Assembly (NCBI GenBank): GCA_023404955.1
Contig: JAEXZY010000034.1
Location: forward strand, 78,701-142,700
Length of the DNA: 64,000 nt
Origin: Actinomycetes bacterium
GTDB lineage: Bacteria; Actinomycetota; Actinomycetes; Mycobacteriales; Mycobacteriaceae
Reading direction: 5' to 3'
The notes beneath the pieces were generated by a model, which was not told the DNA's origin, searched no databases, and saw only the letters and a list, made by a program, of their open reading frames with translations. Positions 33,817-41,555 of this stretch are shown in pieces (within the stretch, counting starts at the first letter, position 1; every line of letters begins with the position of its first letter). The position numbers and the translations under genes are program-made.

Positions 33817-34430
33817 CGCACGCTCCGGGCAAGGGCCTCTTCGGCGGCGGCTGCGGCCTGGCGGATGTCGGACTCGCTTCCGGACAGGTAGACCCGGCCC
33901 GTGGCACCGATCATGCGGAAATCGACGACCTTGATGTCGGCGGCCTTCTCTGCCTCGTTGGTGGCGAGGATCGCATACGACGCAGGCGCGACCTCGAGCA
34001 CGTAGAGAGTCTCGCCGGCCAGCACCATCGACCCGATCTTGTTGCGGTTGATCAGGAAGGCGTGCTGGGAGTCGATGCTGGAGATGATGCGCGACGCCAG
34101 GATCTGCGGCGGTTTGATGGCATCTGCTCCCGAATCGCCCTCGCGGCCCAGCTCGGCCAGCGCCGCATCGGCTGCGGACTGCACGGCGTCGGTGTCGCCG
34201 TGGAACTCCAGGTAGCCGAACTGACGCTCGACGACGAGGACACCGGCCTGCACCTCGGCATGCTTGAGCGCGACGTCGGTGACGCCTTCGATGTCGAGAC
34301 CCGGTGCCACCTCGATGATCTGGGCGGCCACACCGGCGCGCGGGAGCGCACCCTTGATCCAGGTGCCCAGGTACGACATCGTCTGCGGCTGGAGCCGGTC
34401 GATGAAGATGAACGAACGCAGTTCAGCCAC
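33813..34430 (-). CDS. Microcompartment shell protein, tandem BMC domains (second BMC-T)
   Basis: A 205-aa shell trimer subunit with two BMC repeats: GVLVVERQFGYLEFHGDTD in the first and LYVLEVAPASYAILATNEAE, VVDFRMIGATGRVYLSG in the second. It is a paralogue of the 32072-32725 product. Large central pores in BMC-T trimers are thought to pass bulky cofactors or substrates. It overlaps the linker-type gene downstream by 4 bp and follows the aldehyde dehydrogenase gene by 3 bp. Confidence 0.88.
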   Translation of the reverse strand: MAELRSFIFIDRLQPQTMSYLGTWIKGALPRAGVAAQIIEVAPGLDIEGVTDVALKHAEVQAGVLVVERQFGYLEFHGDTDAVQSAADAALAELGREGDSGADAIKPPQILASRIISSIDSQHAFLINRNKIGSMVLAGETLYVLEVAPASYAILATNEAEKAADIKVVDFRMIGATGRVYLSGSESDIRQAAAAAEEALARSVR

Positions 34431-34433
34431 GGG

Positions 34434-35984
34434 TCACCTCTTGATCAGTTGGGCGAGTTCTTCGGCCACCAGCGCGCGCAGCTCGGCGCGCAGCGCTTCG
34501 ATGCCCGGATCGGCGGCGCGGCGGGCAGCGGGCGCGCGGCTCACCGCGGGGGCGGGCGCAGCGCCCGATGTGTCGTTCGACGCACGCGGATAGGCCGGCA
34601 CCGGTTCGGTGGGGGAGCGCCAGGGGGAGAGCCCGGCGAAGTTGGGCATCGCCACGCCGGCGTCGGCGTTGTAGGCGATCCGCGTCCAGTTCATCAGGTT
34701 CTCGGGCTGCAGGTTCTCGCCGATCGAGCTGCGCCCGACGAAGCCGGTGCCGATGGTCATCGACGGGGCGAGGTTGGTCTCGAGCCCCGAGCTGCCTGTG
34801 CTGTTCCCGACGTTGACCGATACCCGCAGAACCGGCACATCCGTCGCGAACTCGGTGATGACAGAGGCGTTTTCACTGTGGATCGCGGCGGAGTGTCCCG
34901 CGCCGGCGATGCGGACGACCGCGCGGGCAGCGCGGATCCCGCGCTGGGCGTCGGCGACCGTGGTCATGCCGAGCACGGGGCTCAGCTTCTCGTGGGTGAG
35001 CACCTCCTCGCCGATCACATCGGTGAACGGGGCGATCAGCACCCGCGTCTTGGGGGTCACACGCAGCCCGATGCGCTCGGCGATCCAGGCGGCGTCGCGT
35101 CCGACCACCTCGGTGTTCAGGGCTCCGTCGGGGAACATGTACTCGCGCAGACGCTGTGTGGCGTCGGCGTCGAGGACGTGCGCGCCGTGCCGGGAGAGCG
35201 CCGAGGTGAGCTTGCCGGCGATCGACTCCTCGACGATCAGGACGGACTCGTTGGTGCACAGCACCGAGTTGTCGAATGCCTTGCTCTCGACGATGCGCCG
35301 CGCGGCGGCGTCGATGTCGGCCGTGGCGTCGACGAAGACAGGCACGTTGCCCGGGCCCACGCCGAGTGCCGGATTGCCCGACGAGTAGGCCGCCCGCACG
35401 ACGCCGGTGCCGCCGGTGGCGACGATGACGTCGGTGCGCACGTCGGACATCATCGCTTCGATCAGCGGCAGGGTCGGCTCGTCGATGACCTGCACGACGC
35501 CGTCGGGGGCACCCGCTGCGACGGCAGCCTCAGCAAGGAGGCGGGCCGCATCTGCCGAGCACTGCCGGGCCCGCGGGTGCGGCGCGACGACGACGGCGTT
35601 GCGGGTCATCAGAGCCAGGATCACCTTGAAGTACACCGTGGCAACGGGATTGGTGGTCGGGCACAGCGCGAGCACCACGCCGGCCGGCCGGGGGATCTCG
35701 ACGATCTTGCGTGCCGTGTCGACGCGCGGCGTCACGTAGTCCTGGTCGCGGTAGAAGTCGACGATGCCGCGCGAGCAGGCGCGGTTCTTGACGATCTTGT
35801 GCTCGACGACGCCCATCTGGGTCTCGGCGACCGCGGCCGCGGCGAAGCGTTCGGCGTTACGGTGGCCGGCCTCGGCGACCGCCTCGACGATGCGGGCGAC
35901 CGCGGCCTGGTCGTACTCGGCGTAGGCGGCCGCGGCGAAACGCGCCCGTTCCAGCATCTGCCCCGCCTGCGCTACCGATATCAC
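34434..35984 (-). CDS. CoA-acylating aldehyde dehydrogenase of the microcompartment (PduP/EutE-like)
   Basis: A 516-aa enzyme that would convert propionaldehyde (or a similar aldehyde) to the acyl-CoA with NAD+. It has GVVLALCPTTNPVATVYFK and the catalytic Cys in SVLCTNES. The C-terminal extension is a Ser/Pro/Ala linker followed by an amphipathic helix (DPGIEALRAELRALVAEELA), a probable encapsulation tag; PduP itself carries its tag at the N-terminus. The GTG start at 35984 overlaps the aminotransferase stop (GTGA). Confidence 0.88.
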   Translation of the reverse strand: MISVAQAGQMLERARFAAAAYAEYDQAAVARIVEAVAEAGHRNAERFAAAAVAETQMGVVEHKIVKNRACSRGIVDFYRDQDYVTPRVDTARKIVEIPRPAGVVLALCPTTNPVATVYFKVILALMTRNAVVVAPHPRARQCSADAARLLAEAAVAAGAPDGVVQVIDEPTLPLIEAMMSDVRTDVIVATGGTGVVRAAYSSGNPALGVGPGNVPVFVDATADIDAAARRIVESKAFDNSVLCTNESVLIVEESIAGKLTSALSRHGAHVLDADATQRLREYMFPDGALNTEVVGRDAAWIAERIGLRVTPKTRVLIAPFTDVIGEEVLTHEKLSPVLGMTTVADAQRGIRAARAVVRIAGAGHSAAIHSENASVITEFATDVPVLRVSVNVGNSTGSSGLETNLAPSMTIGTGFVGRSSIGENLQPENLMNWTRIAYNADAGVAMPNFAGLSPWRSPTEPVPAYPRASNDTSGAAPAPAVSRAPAARRAADPGIEALRAELRALVAEELAQLIKR

Positions 35985-37261
35985 GGCTTCCTCCGTCCGG
36001 TCGCGGCCTGCTTCGCCCGCCCGACGGCGACCTCGACGCGGTCGAGCACGTCCTCGCACAGTTCGCGGTTGAGCAGTAGGCCCGGTTTGAATTGCAGCAC
36101 ACGGGGATCGAGCGTCGAGAAGATAGCCCACACGCCGCCGTTGTACAGCTCACGCATCACGAACTTGGCGCCCTCGGGGTGGTCGAACTCCAGCCCGATC
36201 ACAACACCGTTCTGCCGGATGCCGATGAACCAGTCCGGGTGGTCGGCCTGGATGCGGGCCAGCCCGCGGGCGAAGATGTCGGCGATGTAGTGCACCGAGG
36301 AGCGGACCTCGGGACGACTGGTGATCTCGAGTGTCTTCAGCGCGGCCACACAGCCGAGTTCGGCGCCGCCGAAAGTGGAGATGTGGCCGAAGCCGTCCTG
36401 CTCCAGCCATTGCGCAGCGCGTTCGCTGAGCAGCGCGGCGGTGATGGGGTACATGCCGCCCGAAAGGCCCTTGCCGGTGACCATGATGTCGGGTTCGATT
36501 CCGTGCTTGGTGATCGCCCACATCTCACCGGTCCGCATCAGCCCGGTCTGCACCTCGTCGGCGATGTAGAGCGCGTCGTAGCGGACACACAGATCCTTGA
36601 CCGCTTCCAGATATCCGATGGGCGGCAACGGAAATCCGTACGTGGCGGGGATGGTCTCCATGATCACCGCGGCGACGTCGCGGCCCCGCAGCGCCTGTTC
36701 CATCGCGTCGGTGTCACCGAACGGCACCTGCACGAACTCGTCGGGGCGGTCGGCGAGGAAGAGTTTGGCGAATCGGTCGTCACCGGTGGCGACCGCCAGC
36801 CCGGTGTGGCCGTGGTAGGCCTTCACGATGGAGACGATCTTGCGGCGCTGCATCGCGTGGCGGGCGCTCTTGAGCGCGATGTCGATGGCCTCACCTCCGC
36901 CGGAGCCGAACGCAACTTTCGTCAGCGAGGCCGGTGCCGACTCGATCAGCTTCTGCGCCAGTGCGGTTCGCGCCACGGATGGGAAGTGGTGGTTGCCGAC
37001 GTCGAAGTACTGCATGCCTTCGGAAATGGCGGCCACGAGTTCGGGATTGCGATGACCGAGGTTGTAGGTGCCGCCGTTGAGATGCATGTCGATCAGGCGG
37101 CGCCCGCTCATGTCCCACAGGAAGTAGTCCTGTCGGCGGTCGATCACCAGGTCGACGCCGGAGTCGGTCCAGAATTGGGTCTTGTCCGGGTTCCAGTACT
37201 CCTTGGCACGTTCGAGCACCTGTGCCTTGGATTCGAACGAGAACGTGCCGTAGTCGTACAC
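35981..37261 (-). CDS. Class III PLP aminotransferase-fold enzyme (probable amino alcohol phosphate phospholyase)
   Basis: A 426-aa PLP enzyme. It has GNHHFPS, FGSGGGEAIDIALK for cofactor phosphate, ADEVQTG with the pyridine-binding Asp, and the Schiff-base Lys in VTGKGLSGG. In RMM loci this class III enzyme is thought to eliminate phosphate and ammonia from aminopropanol-phosphate to give propionaldehyde, like ethanolamine-phosphate phospholyase. GTG 37261 was chosen as start: GGGAG lies upstream, and the ATG at 37315 would place the operator at 37301-37317 inside the gene. First gene of the leftward operon. Confidence 0.82.
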   Translation of the reverse strand: MYDYGTFSFESKAQVLERAKEYWNPDKTQFWTDSGVDLVIDRRQDYFLWDMSGRRLIDMHLNGGTYNLGHRNPELVAAISEGMQYFDVGNHHFPSVARTALAQKLIESAPASLTKVAFGSGGGEAIDIALKSARHAMQRRKIVSIVKAYHGHTGLAVATGDDRFAKLFLADRPDEFVQVPFGDTDAMEQALRGRDVAAVIMETIPATYGFPLPPIGYLEAVKDLCVRYDALYIADEVQTGLMRTGEMWAITKHGIEPDIMVTGKGLSGGMYPITAALLSERAAQWLEQDGFGHISTFGGAELGCVAALKTLEITSRPEVRSSVHYIADIFARGLARIQADHPDWFIGIRQNGVVIGLEFDHPEGAKFVMRELYNGGVWAIFSTLDPRVLQFKPGLLLNRELCEDVLDRVEVAVGRAKQAATGRRKP

Positions 37262-37300
37262 GGAACTCCCTGTCGTCAGGTCGGGGATTGACCAAAAGCT

Positions 37301-37368
37301 AAACGGTCGGACCATTTATGTCAACAGGAACCGTTTGGGGTTGCGCGGTCGATTTGGTAGTGCCAATA
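37301..37368. promoter_or_regulatory. Divergent microcompartment promoter with two GntR-like sites
   Basis: AAACGGTCGGACCATTT (37301-37317) and ATTTGGTAGTGCCAATA (37352-37368) both resemble the perfect palindrome upstream of gntR (30254-30270), sharing the GGT-N3-RCC core. They lie about 51 bp apart between the leftward aminotransferase operon and the rightward permease-dehydratase operon, so one regulator could control both. Confidence 0.55.
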
Positions 37369-37437
37369 TGACTGCGAATATCCCCTGTGGTCTAGGCCAC
37401 ACAGACTGACCTCCCCCCTTCGCCTGGAAGGTGTCCA

Positions 37438-38967
37438 ATGACAGAAGATGTCGTGCCCCGCCAAACATCGAACGATTCGGTACAGCGACTCAAGCGCAAC
37501 GCCGTGGGCACCTTCGGGGTGATCTTCATGGCGGTGGCGACCGCGGCGCCGATCACCGCGATGGTGGGCAACGTGCCGATCGCCGTCGGCTTCGGCAATG
37601 GCACGCACGCCCCGGCCGGTTACCTGGTCGCGACGATCGTGCTGGGCCTTTTCGCGATCGGCTACGCGACGATGGCCAAGCACATCACCTCGACGGGTGC
37701 CTTCTACGGCTACATCTCCCACGGTCTCGGCCGCGTCATCGGTATGGCGAGCGGCCTGATCATCACGATGGCCTACGTCGTGTTCGAGGGGTCGCTGATC
37801 GGCATCTTCGCGTTCTTCTTCCAGAACCTGTTCGCCAGTCAGCTCGGCATCACGATCCACTGGCTGATCCCGGCGCTGCTGATGCTGGCCCTGAACTGCA
37901 TCCTGACCTACTTCGACGTGAACCTCACCGCCAAGGTGCTCGGCGTCTTCCTGATCACCGAGATCGTCATGCTGTCGCTCGGTGCGCTCGCGGTGGCGGT
38001 CAAGGGTGGCGGCCCGGACGGTTTCGCCGTCGGCCAGATCCTGAATCCCGTCGGGGCCTTCCAGCCCGCCGCGATCGCCGGCGCCAGCGCCGGCCTGGGC
38101 CTGTTCTTCGCGTTCTGGTCGTGGGTCGGCTTCGAATCCACCGCGATGTACGGCGAGGAGTCCAAGGACCCCAAGCGAATCATCCCGCGTGCCACGATGA
38201 TCGCGGTGCTGGGCGTGGGCATCTTCTACGTCTTCGTGTCCTGGATGGCGATCTCCGGCACCGGTCTTCAGAAGTCGCTCGAGCTCGCGCAGGACGCGAA
38301 CACCAGCTCGGAGATCTTCTTCGGCCCCGTGCGCAGCACCTACGGTGAGTGGGCCATCACGCTGTTCAACATCCTGCTCGTGACCGGCTCGTTCGCGTGC
38401 GGCATGGCGTTCCACAACTGCGCGTCGCGCTACCTGTACGCCCTGGGCCGCGAGGGTCTGCACGCCGGCCTGCAGAAGACGCTGGGCGCCACGCATCCGC
38501 ACCACGGATCGCCGCACATCGCGTCGTTCGTGCAGACCGGCATCACGCTGGTGATCATCCTGGCGTTCTTCTTCGCCGGCATGGACCCCTACGTGCACAT
38601 GTACACGCTGCTCGCGATCCTGGGCACCATGGCGATCCTGATCGTGCAGTCGCTGTGCGCGTTCTCCGTCGTCGCGTACTTCCACTTCCACAAGAACCAT
38701 CCGTCCAGCGCGCACTGGTTCAAGACGTTCCTCGCGCCTCTGCTCGGCGGCATCGGCATGCTCTATGTCGTCTACCTGCTCTGGGAACACAAAGATGCAG
38801 CCGCCGGCGCCGCATCCGGCACGTTGCTGTTCAAGCTGACACCGTGGATCGTGGTCGGGCTGTTCGCGCTCGGAGCGGTGATGGCGCTGTACTTCAAGTT
38901 CAGGGACCAGGACCGGTATGAGCTGATCGGCCGGATCGTGTACGAGGACAACGAAGTCCGCGACTAG
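37438..38967 (+). CDS. APC-family amino acid/amine permease of the microcompartment locus
   Basis: A 509-aa integral membrane transporter with about 12 hydrophobic segments. The APC signature region is clear (GVIFMAVATAAPITAMVGNVP, and FWSWVGFESTAMYGEESKDPKR). It probably imports an amino alcohol or amine substrate for the pathway. First gene of the rightward operon; the dehydratase gene follows after 21 bp. Confidence 0.87.
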   Translation: MTEDVVPRQTSNDSVQRLKRNAVGTFGVIFMAVATAAPITAMVGNVPIAVGFGNGTHAPAGYLVATIVLGLFAIGYATMAKHITSTGAFYGYISHGLGRVIGMASGLIITMAYVVFEGSLIGIFAFFFQNLFASQLGITIHWLIPALLMLALNCILTYFDVNLTAKVLGVFLITEIVMLSLGALAVAVKGGGPDGFAVGQILNPVGAFQPAAIAGASAGLGLFFAFWSWVGFESTAMYGEESKDPKRIIPRATMIAVLGVGIFYVFVSWMAISGTGLQKSLELAQDANTSSEIFFGPVRSTYGEWAITLFNILLVTGSFACGMAFHNCASRYLYALGREGLHAGLQKTLGATHPHHGSPHIASFVQTGITLVIILAFFFAGMDPYVHMYTLLAILGTMAILIVQSLCAFSVVAYFHFHKNHPSSAHWFKTFLAPLLGGIGMLYVVYLLWEHKDAAAGAASGTLLFKLTPWIVVGLFALGAVMALYFKFRDQDRYELIGRIVYEDNEVRD

Positions 38968-38988
38968 TTTCGTAACGAGGAGGCTAGC

Positions 38989-41229
38989 GTGGCAGACGAG
39001 TTGGGCCGGTTCCGGGTACTGAATGCCAAGCCCGTCAATCTCGACGGGTTCAGCGTCCCGGACGCCCGACTCGGTCTGGCCGCGATGGCCAGCCCCCATG
39101 ACCCCTCCCCGTCACTGACCATCAGTGGCGGGGAGGTGACCGAACTGGACGGCAAAGGCGCCGCCGAGTTCGACGTCATCGACGAGTTCATCGCCCGCTA
39201 CGGCATCGACCTCGCGGTCGCCGAAGAGGCGATGGCCCTCGACGACGTGACGCTGGCCCGGATGGCGGTGGACATCAACGTCCCCCGCGCGGAGGTGGTG
39301 CGGCTGATCGGCGGCACCACGCCGGCCAAGCTGGCGCGGGTGATCGCACTGATGTCGCCGGTCGAGATGCAGATGGCGATGGCCAAGATGCGCGCCCGCC
39401 GGACCCCGAGCAACCAGGCGCACGTCACCAACCAGCTCGACGACCCGCTGCTGATCGCCGCCGACGCGGCCAGCGCGGTGGCCTACGGGTTCCGGGAAGT
39501 CGAGACCACGGTTCCGGTGCTCGGCGACGCCCCGTCGAACGCGGTGGCGCTGCTGATCGGCTCGCAGGTCGGCACGCCGGGCGCGATGGCGCAGTGCTCG
39601 ATCGAGGAAGCGCTGGAGCTGCGGTTGGGTCTGCGCGGGCTGACCAGCTACGCGGAGACCATCTCGATCTACGGCACCGAGCAGGTGTTCGTCGACGGTG
39701 ACGACACCCCGTTCAGCAAGGCCATTCTCACGTCGGCATACGCGTCGCGGGGCCTCAAGATGCGGGTCACCAGCGGCGGTGGCGCCGAGGTCCTGATGGG
39801 GGCGGCCGAGCAGTGCTCGATCCTCTATCTGGAATCGCGCTGCGTCTCGCTGGCGCGCGCACTCGGCTCCCAGGGCGTGCAGAACGGCGGCATCGACGGG
39901 GTCGGCGTCGTCGCCTCGGTGCCCGAGGGCATGAAAGAGCTGCTGGCCGAGAACCTGATGGTGATGATGCGCGACCTGGAGTCGTGCGCGGGCAACGACA
40001 ACCTGATCTCCGAGTCCGACATCCGCCGCAGCGCGCACACCCTGCCGGTGCTGCTCGCCGGGGCCGATTTCATCTTCTCCGGCTTCGGGTCGATTCCTCG
40101 CTACGACAATGCCTTTGCGCTGTCGAACTTCAACTCCGACGACATGGACGACTTCCTGGTGCTGCAGCGCGATTGGGGCGCTGACGGCGGCTTGCGCACC
40201 GTCACAGCCGAGCGCCTCGAAGCAGTGCGCCGGCGCGCGGCCAGGGCCGTGCAGGCGGTCTACCGCGACCTCGGTTTGGCCGACTACGACGATGCACGCG
40301 TCGACCAGGTGGTGGCCGCCAACGGGTCCCGCGATCTGCCTCCCGGGCATCCCAAGATGGTGGCCGAGGCGGCAGCTTCGATAGAGGCCAAGCAGTTGAC
40401 CGTGTTCGACGTGATCGCGTCCCTGCATCGCACCGGCTTCACCGACGAGGCGGAAGCGATCACGACGCTGACCCGTGAGCGTCTCAAGGGTGACCAGCTG
40501 CAGACCTCGGCCATCTTCGACGAACAGTTCGGCGTGCTGTCCAAGCTCACCGATCCGAACGACTACACCGGCCCGGCAACGGGATACGCACTCACCGAGG
40601 CGCGACGCGCGGAGATCGACGCGATCAGGCAGGCCCGCACCGGCGACGAGCTGACCGCCGACCAGGACGAGCACCGCGGCCACGTCACCGTCGTCGACAT
40701 CGAGCCGGCCCGGCAGGGCAGTGATCCGCGGGAAGTGTGCATCGGGTTGTCGCCCGCCTGGGGGCGCAGCGTCTGGTTGAGCCTGTGTGGGTTGACGATC
40801 GGTGAGGTACTCCGTCAGCTGTCGGCGGGCCTGGAAGAAGAAGGTTGTGTGGCGCGCACCGTGCAGGTTCGCTCGACCATCGACGTCGGCCTCATCGGGC
40901 TGACCGCGGCCCGGCTCTCCGGGTCGGGTATCGGAATCGGGTTGCAGGGCAGGGGAACCGCGCTGATCCACCGGCGTGATCTGGCGCCGCTGGCGAATCT
41001 GGAGCTGTTCAGCGTGGCGCCGCTGCTGACCGCGAAGATGTACCGGGAGCTGGGCCGTAACGCCGCCCGGCACGCGAAAGGCATGGCGCCCGTTCCGATC
41101 TTCACCGGGGGTACCGACGAATCCATCTCCGCGCGCTACCACGCCAGGGCGGTGGCGCTCGTGGCGTTGGAGCGGCAGGCGTGCGAACCCGGGGCAGCCC
41201 CTGTCACGGTGAAAGTGGAACGACCATGA
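38989..41229 (+). CDS. B12-dependent diol/glycerol dehydratase, fused large and medium subunits
   Basis: A 746-aa fusion. Residues 1-550 match the PduC-type catalytic subunit (RPVN/KPVNLDGF-like start, ARRTPSNQAHVTN, SQVGTPGAMAQCSIEEA, YGTEQVFVDGDDTPFSK, TSAI). Residues 575-740 match the PduD-type medium subunit (GIGLQGRGTALIHRRDLAPL, NLELFSVAPLLT). The radical enzyme dehydrates 1,2-propanediol or glycerol to an aldehyde using adenosylcobalamin. A GTG start has GAGGAGG upstream. The stop overlaps the small-subunit ATG. Fused dehydratases exist in mycobacteria; a fused one beside an RMM shell locus is notable. Confidence 0.92.
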   Translation: MADELGRFRVLNAKPVNLDGFSVPDARLGLAAMASPHDPSPSLTISGGEVTELDGKGAAEFDVIDEFIARYGIDLAVAEEAMALDDVTLARMAVDINVPRAEVVRLIGGTTPAKLARVIALMSPVEMQMAMAKMRARRTPSNQAHVTNQLDDPLLIAADAASAVAYGFREVETTVPVLGDAPSNAVALLIGSQVGTPGAMAQCSIEEALELRLGLRGLTSYAETISIYGTEQVFVDGDDTPFSKAILTSAYASRGLKMRVTSGGGAEVLMGAAEQCSILYLESRCVSLARALGSQGVQNGGIDGVGVVASVPEGMKELLAENLMVMMRDLESCAGNDNLISESDIRRSAHTLPVLLAGADFIFSGFGSIPRYDNAFALSNFNSDDMDDFLVLQRDWGADGGLRTVTAERLEAVRRRAARAVQAVYRDLGLADYDDARVDQVVAANGSRDLPPGHPKMVAEAAASIEAKQLTVFDVIASLHRTGFTDEAEAITTLTRERLKGDQLQTSAIFDEQFGVLSKLTDPNDYTGPATGYALTEARRAEIDAIRQARTGDELTADQDEHRGHVTVVDIEPARQGSDPREVCIGLSPAWGRSVWLSLCGLTIGEVLRQLSAGLEEEGCVARTVQVRSTIDVGLIGLTAARLSGSGIGIGLQGRGTALIHRRDLAPLANLELFSVAPLLTAKMYRELGRNAARHAKGMAPVPIFTGGTDESISARYHARAVALVALERQACEPGAAPVTVKVERP

Positions 41230-41555
41230 GCGACATCACCGTGGAGAACGCCGTCGACGGCAAGCTCGGGCTGGCCGATCTGCGGATGGCCCCCGCCGCG
41301 CTGGCCCACCAGGCCGCCGTGGCCGAACAGGGTGGTAATCCGCAGCTCTCCGAGAACTTCCTGCGAGCAGCGGAATTGGCGACGATCGACGACGAAGACG
41401 TGATGGCGCTCTACGAAGCGCTGCGTCCGCACCGATCGACAGCCGCAGAGTTGGAGCAGCTGCGCATCTCGCTGGTCGAGCGCGGTGCGCCGCGGTGCGC
41501 CGCATTGGTCGAGCAGGCCGCCGCCGCCTACGCCCGTCGCGGCCTGCTGCGTTGA
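41226..41555 (+). CDS. Diol dehydratase small subunit
   Basis: A 109-aa PduE-like gamma subunit: TVENAVDGKLGLADLRM (a motif close to the DYPLA-type opening), RAAELATIDDEDVMALYEALRPHRST, and ELEQLRISLVERGAPRCAALVEQAA. The ATG overlaps the large-subunit stop (ATGA), and its own stop overlaps a TTG start. It is needed with the fused subunit for a functional dehydratase. Confidence 0.88.
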   Translation: MSDITVENAVDGKLGLADLRMAPAALAHQAAVAEQGGNPQLSENFLRAAELATIDDEDVMALYEALRPHRSTAAELEQLRISLVERGAPRCAALVEQAAAAYARRGLLR

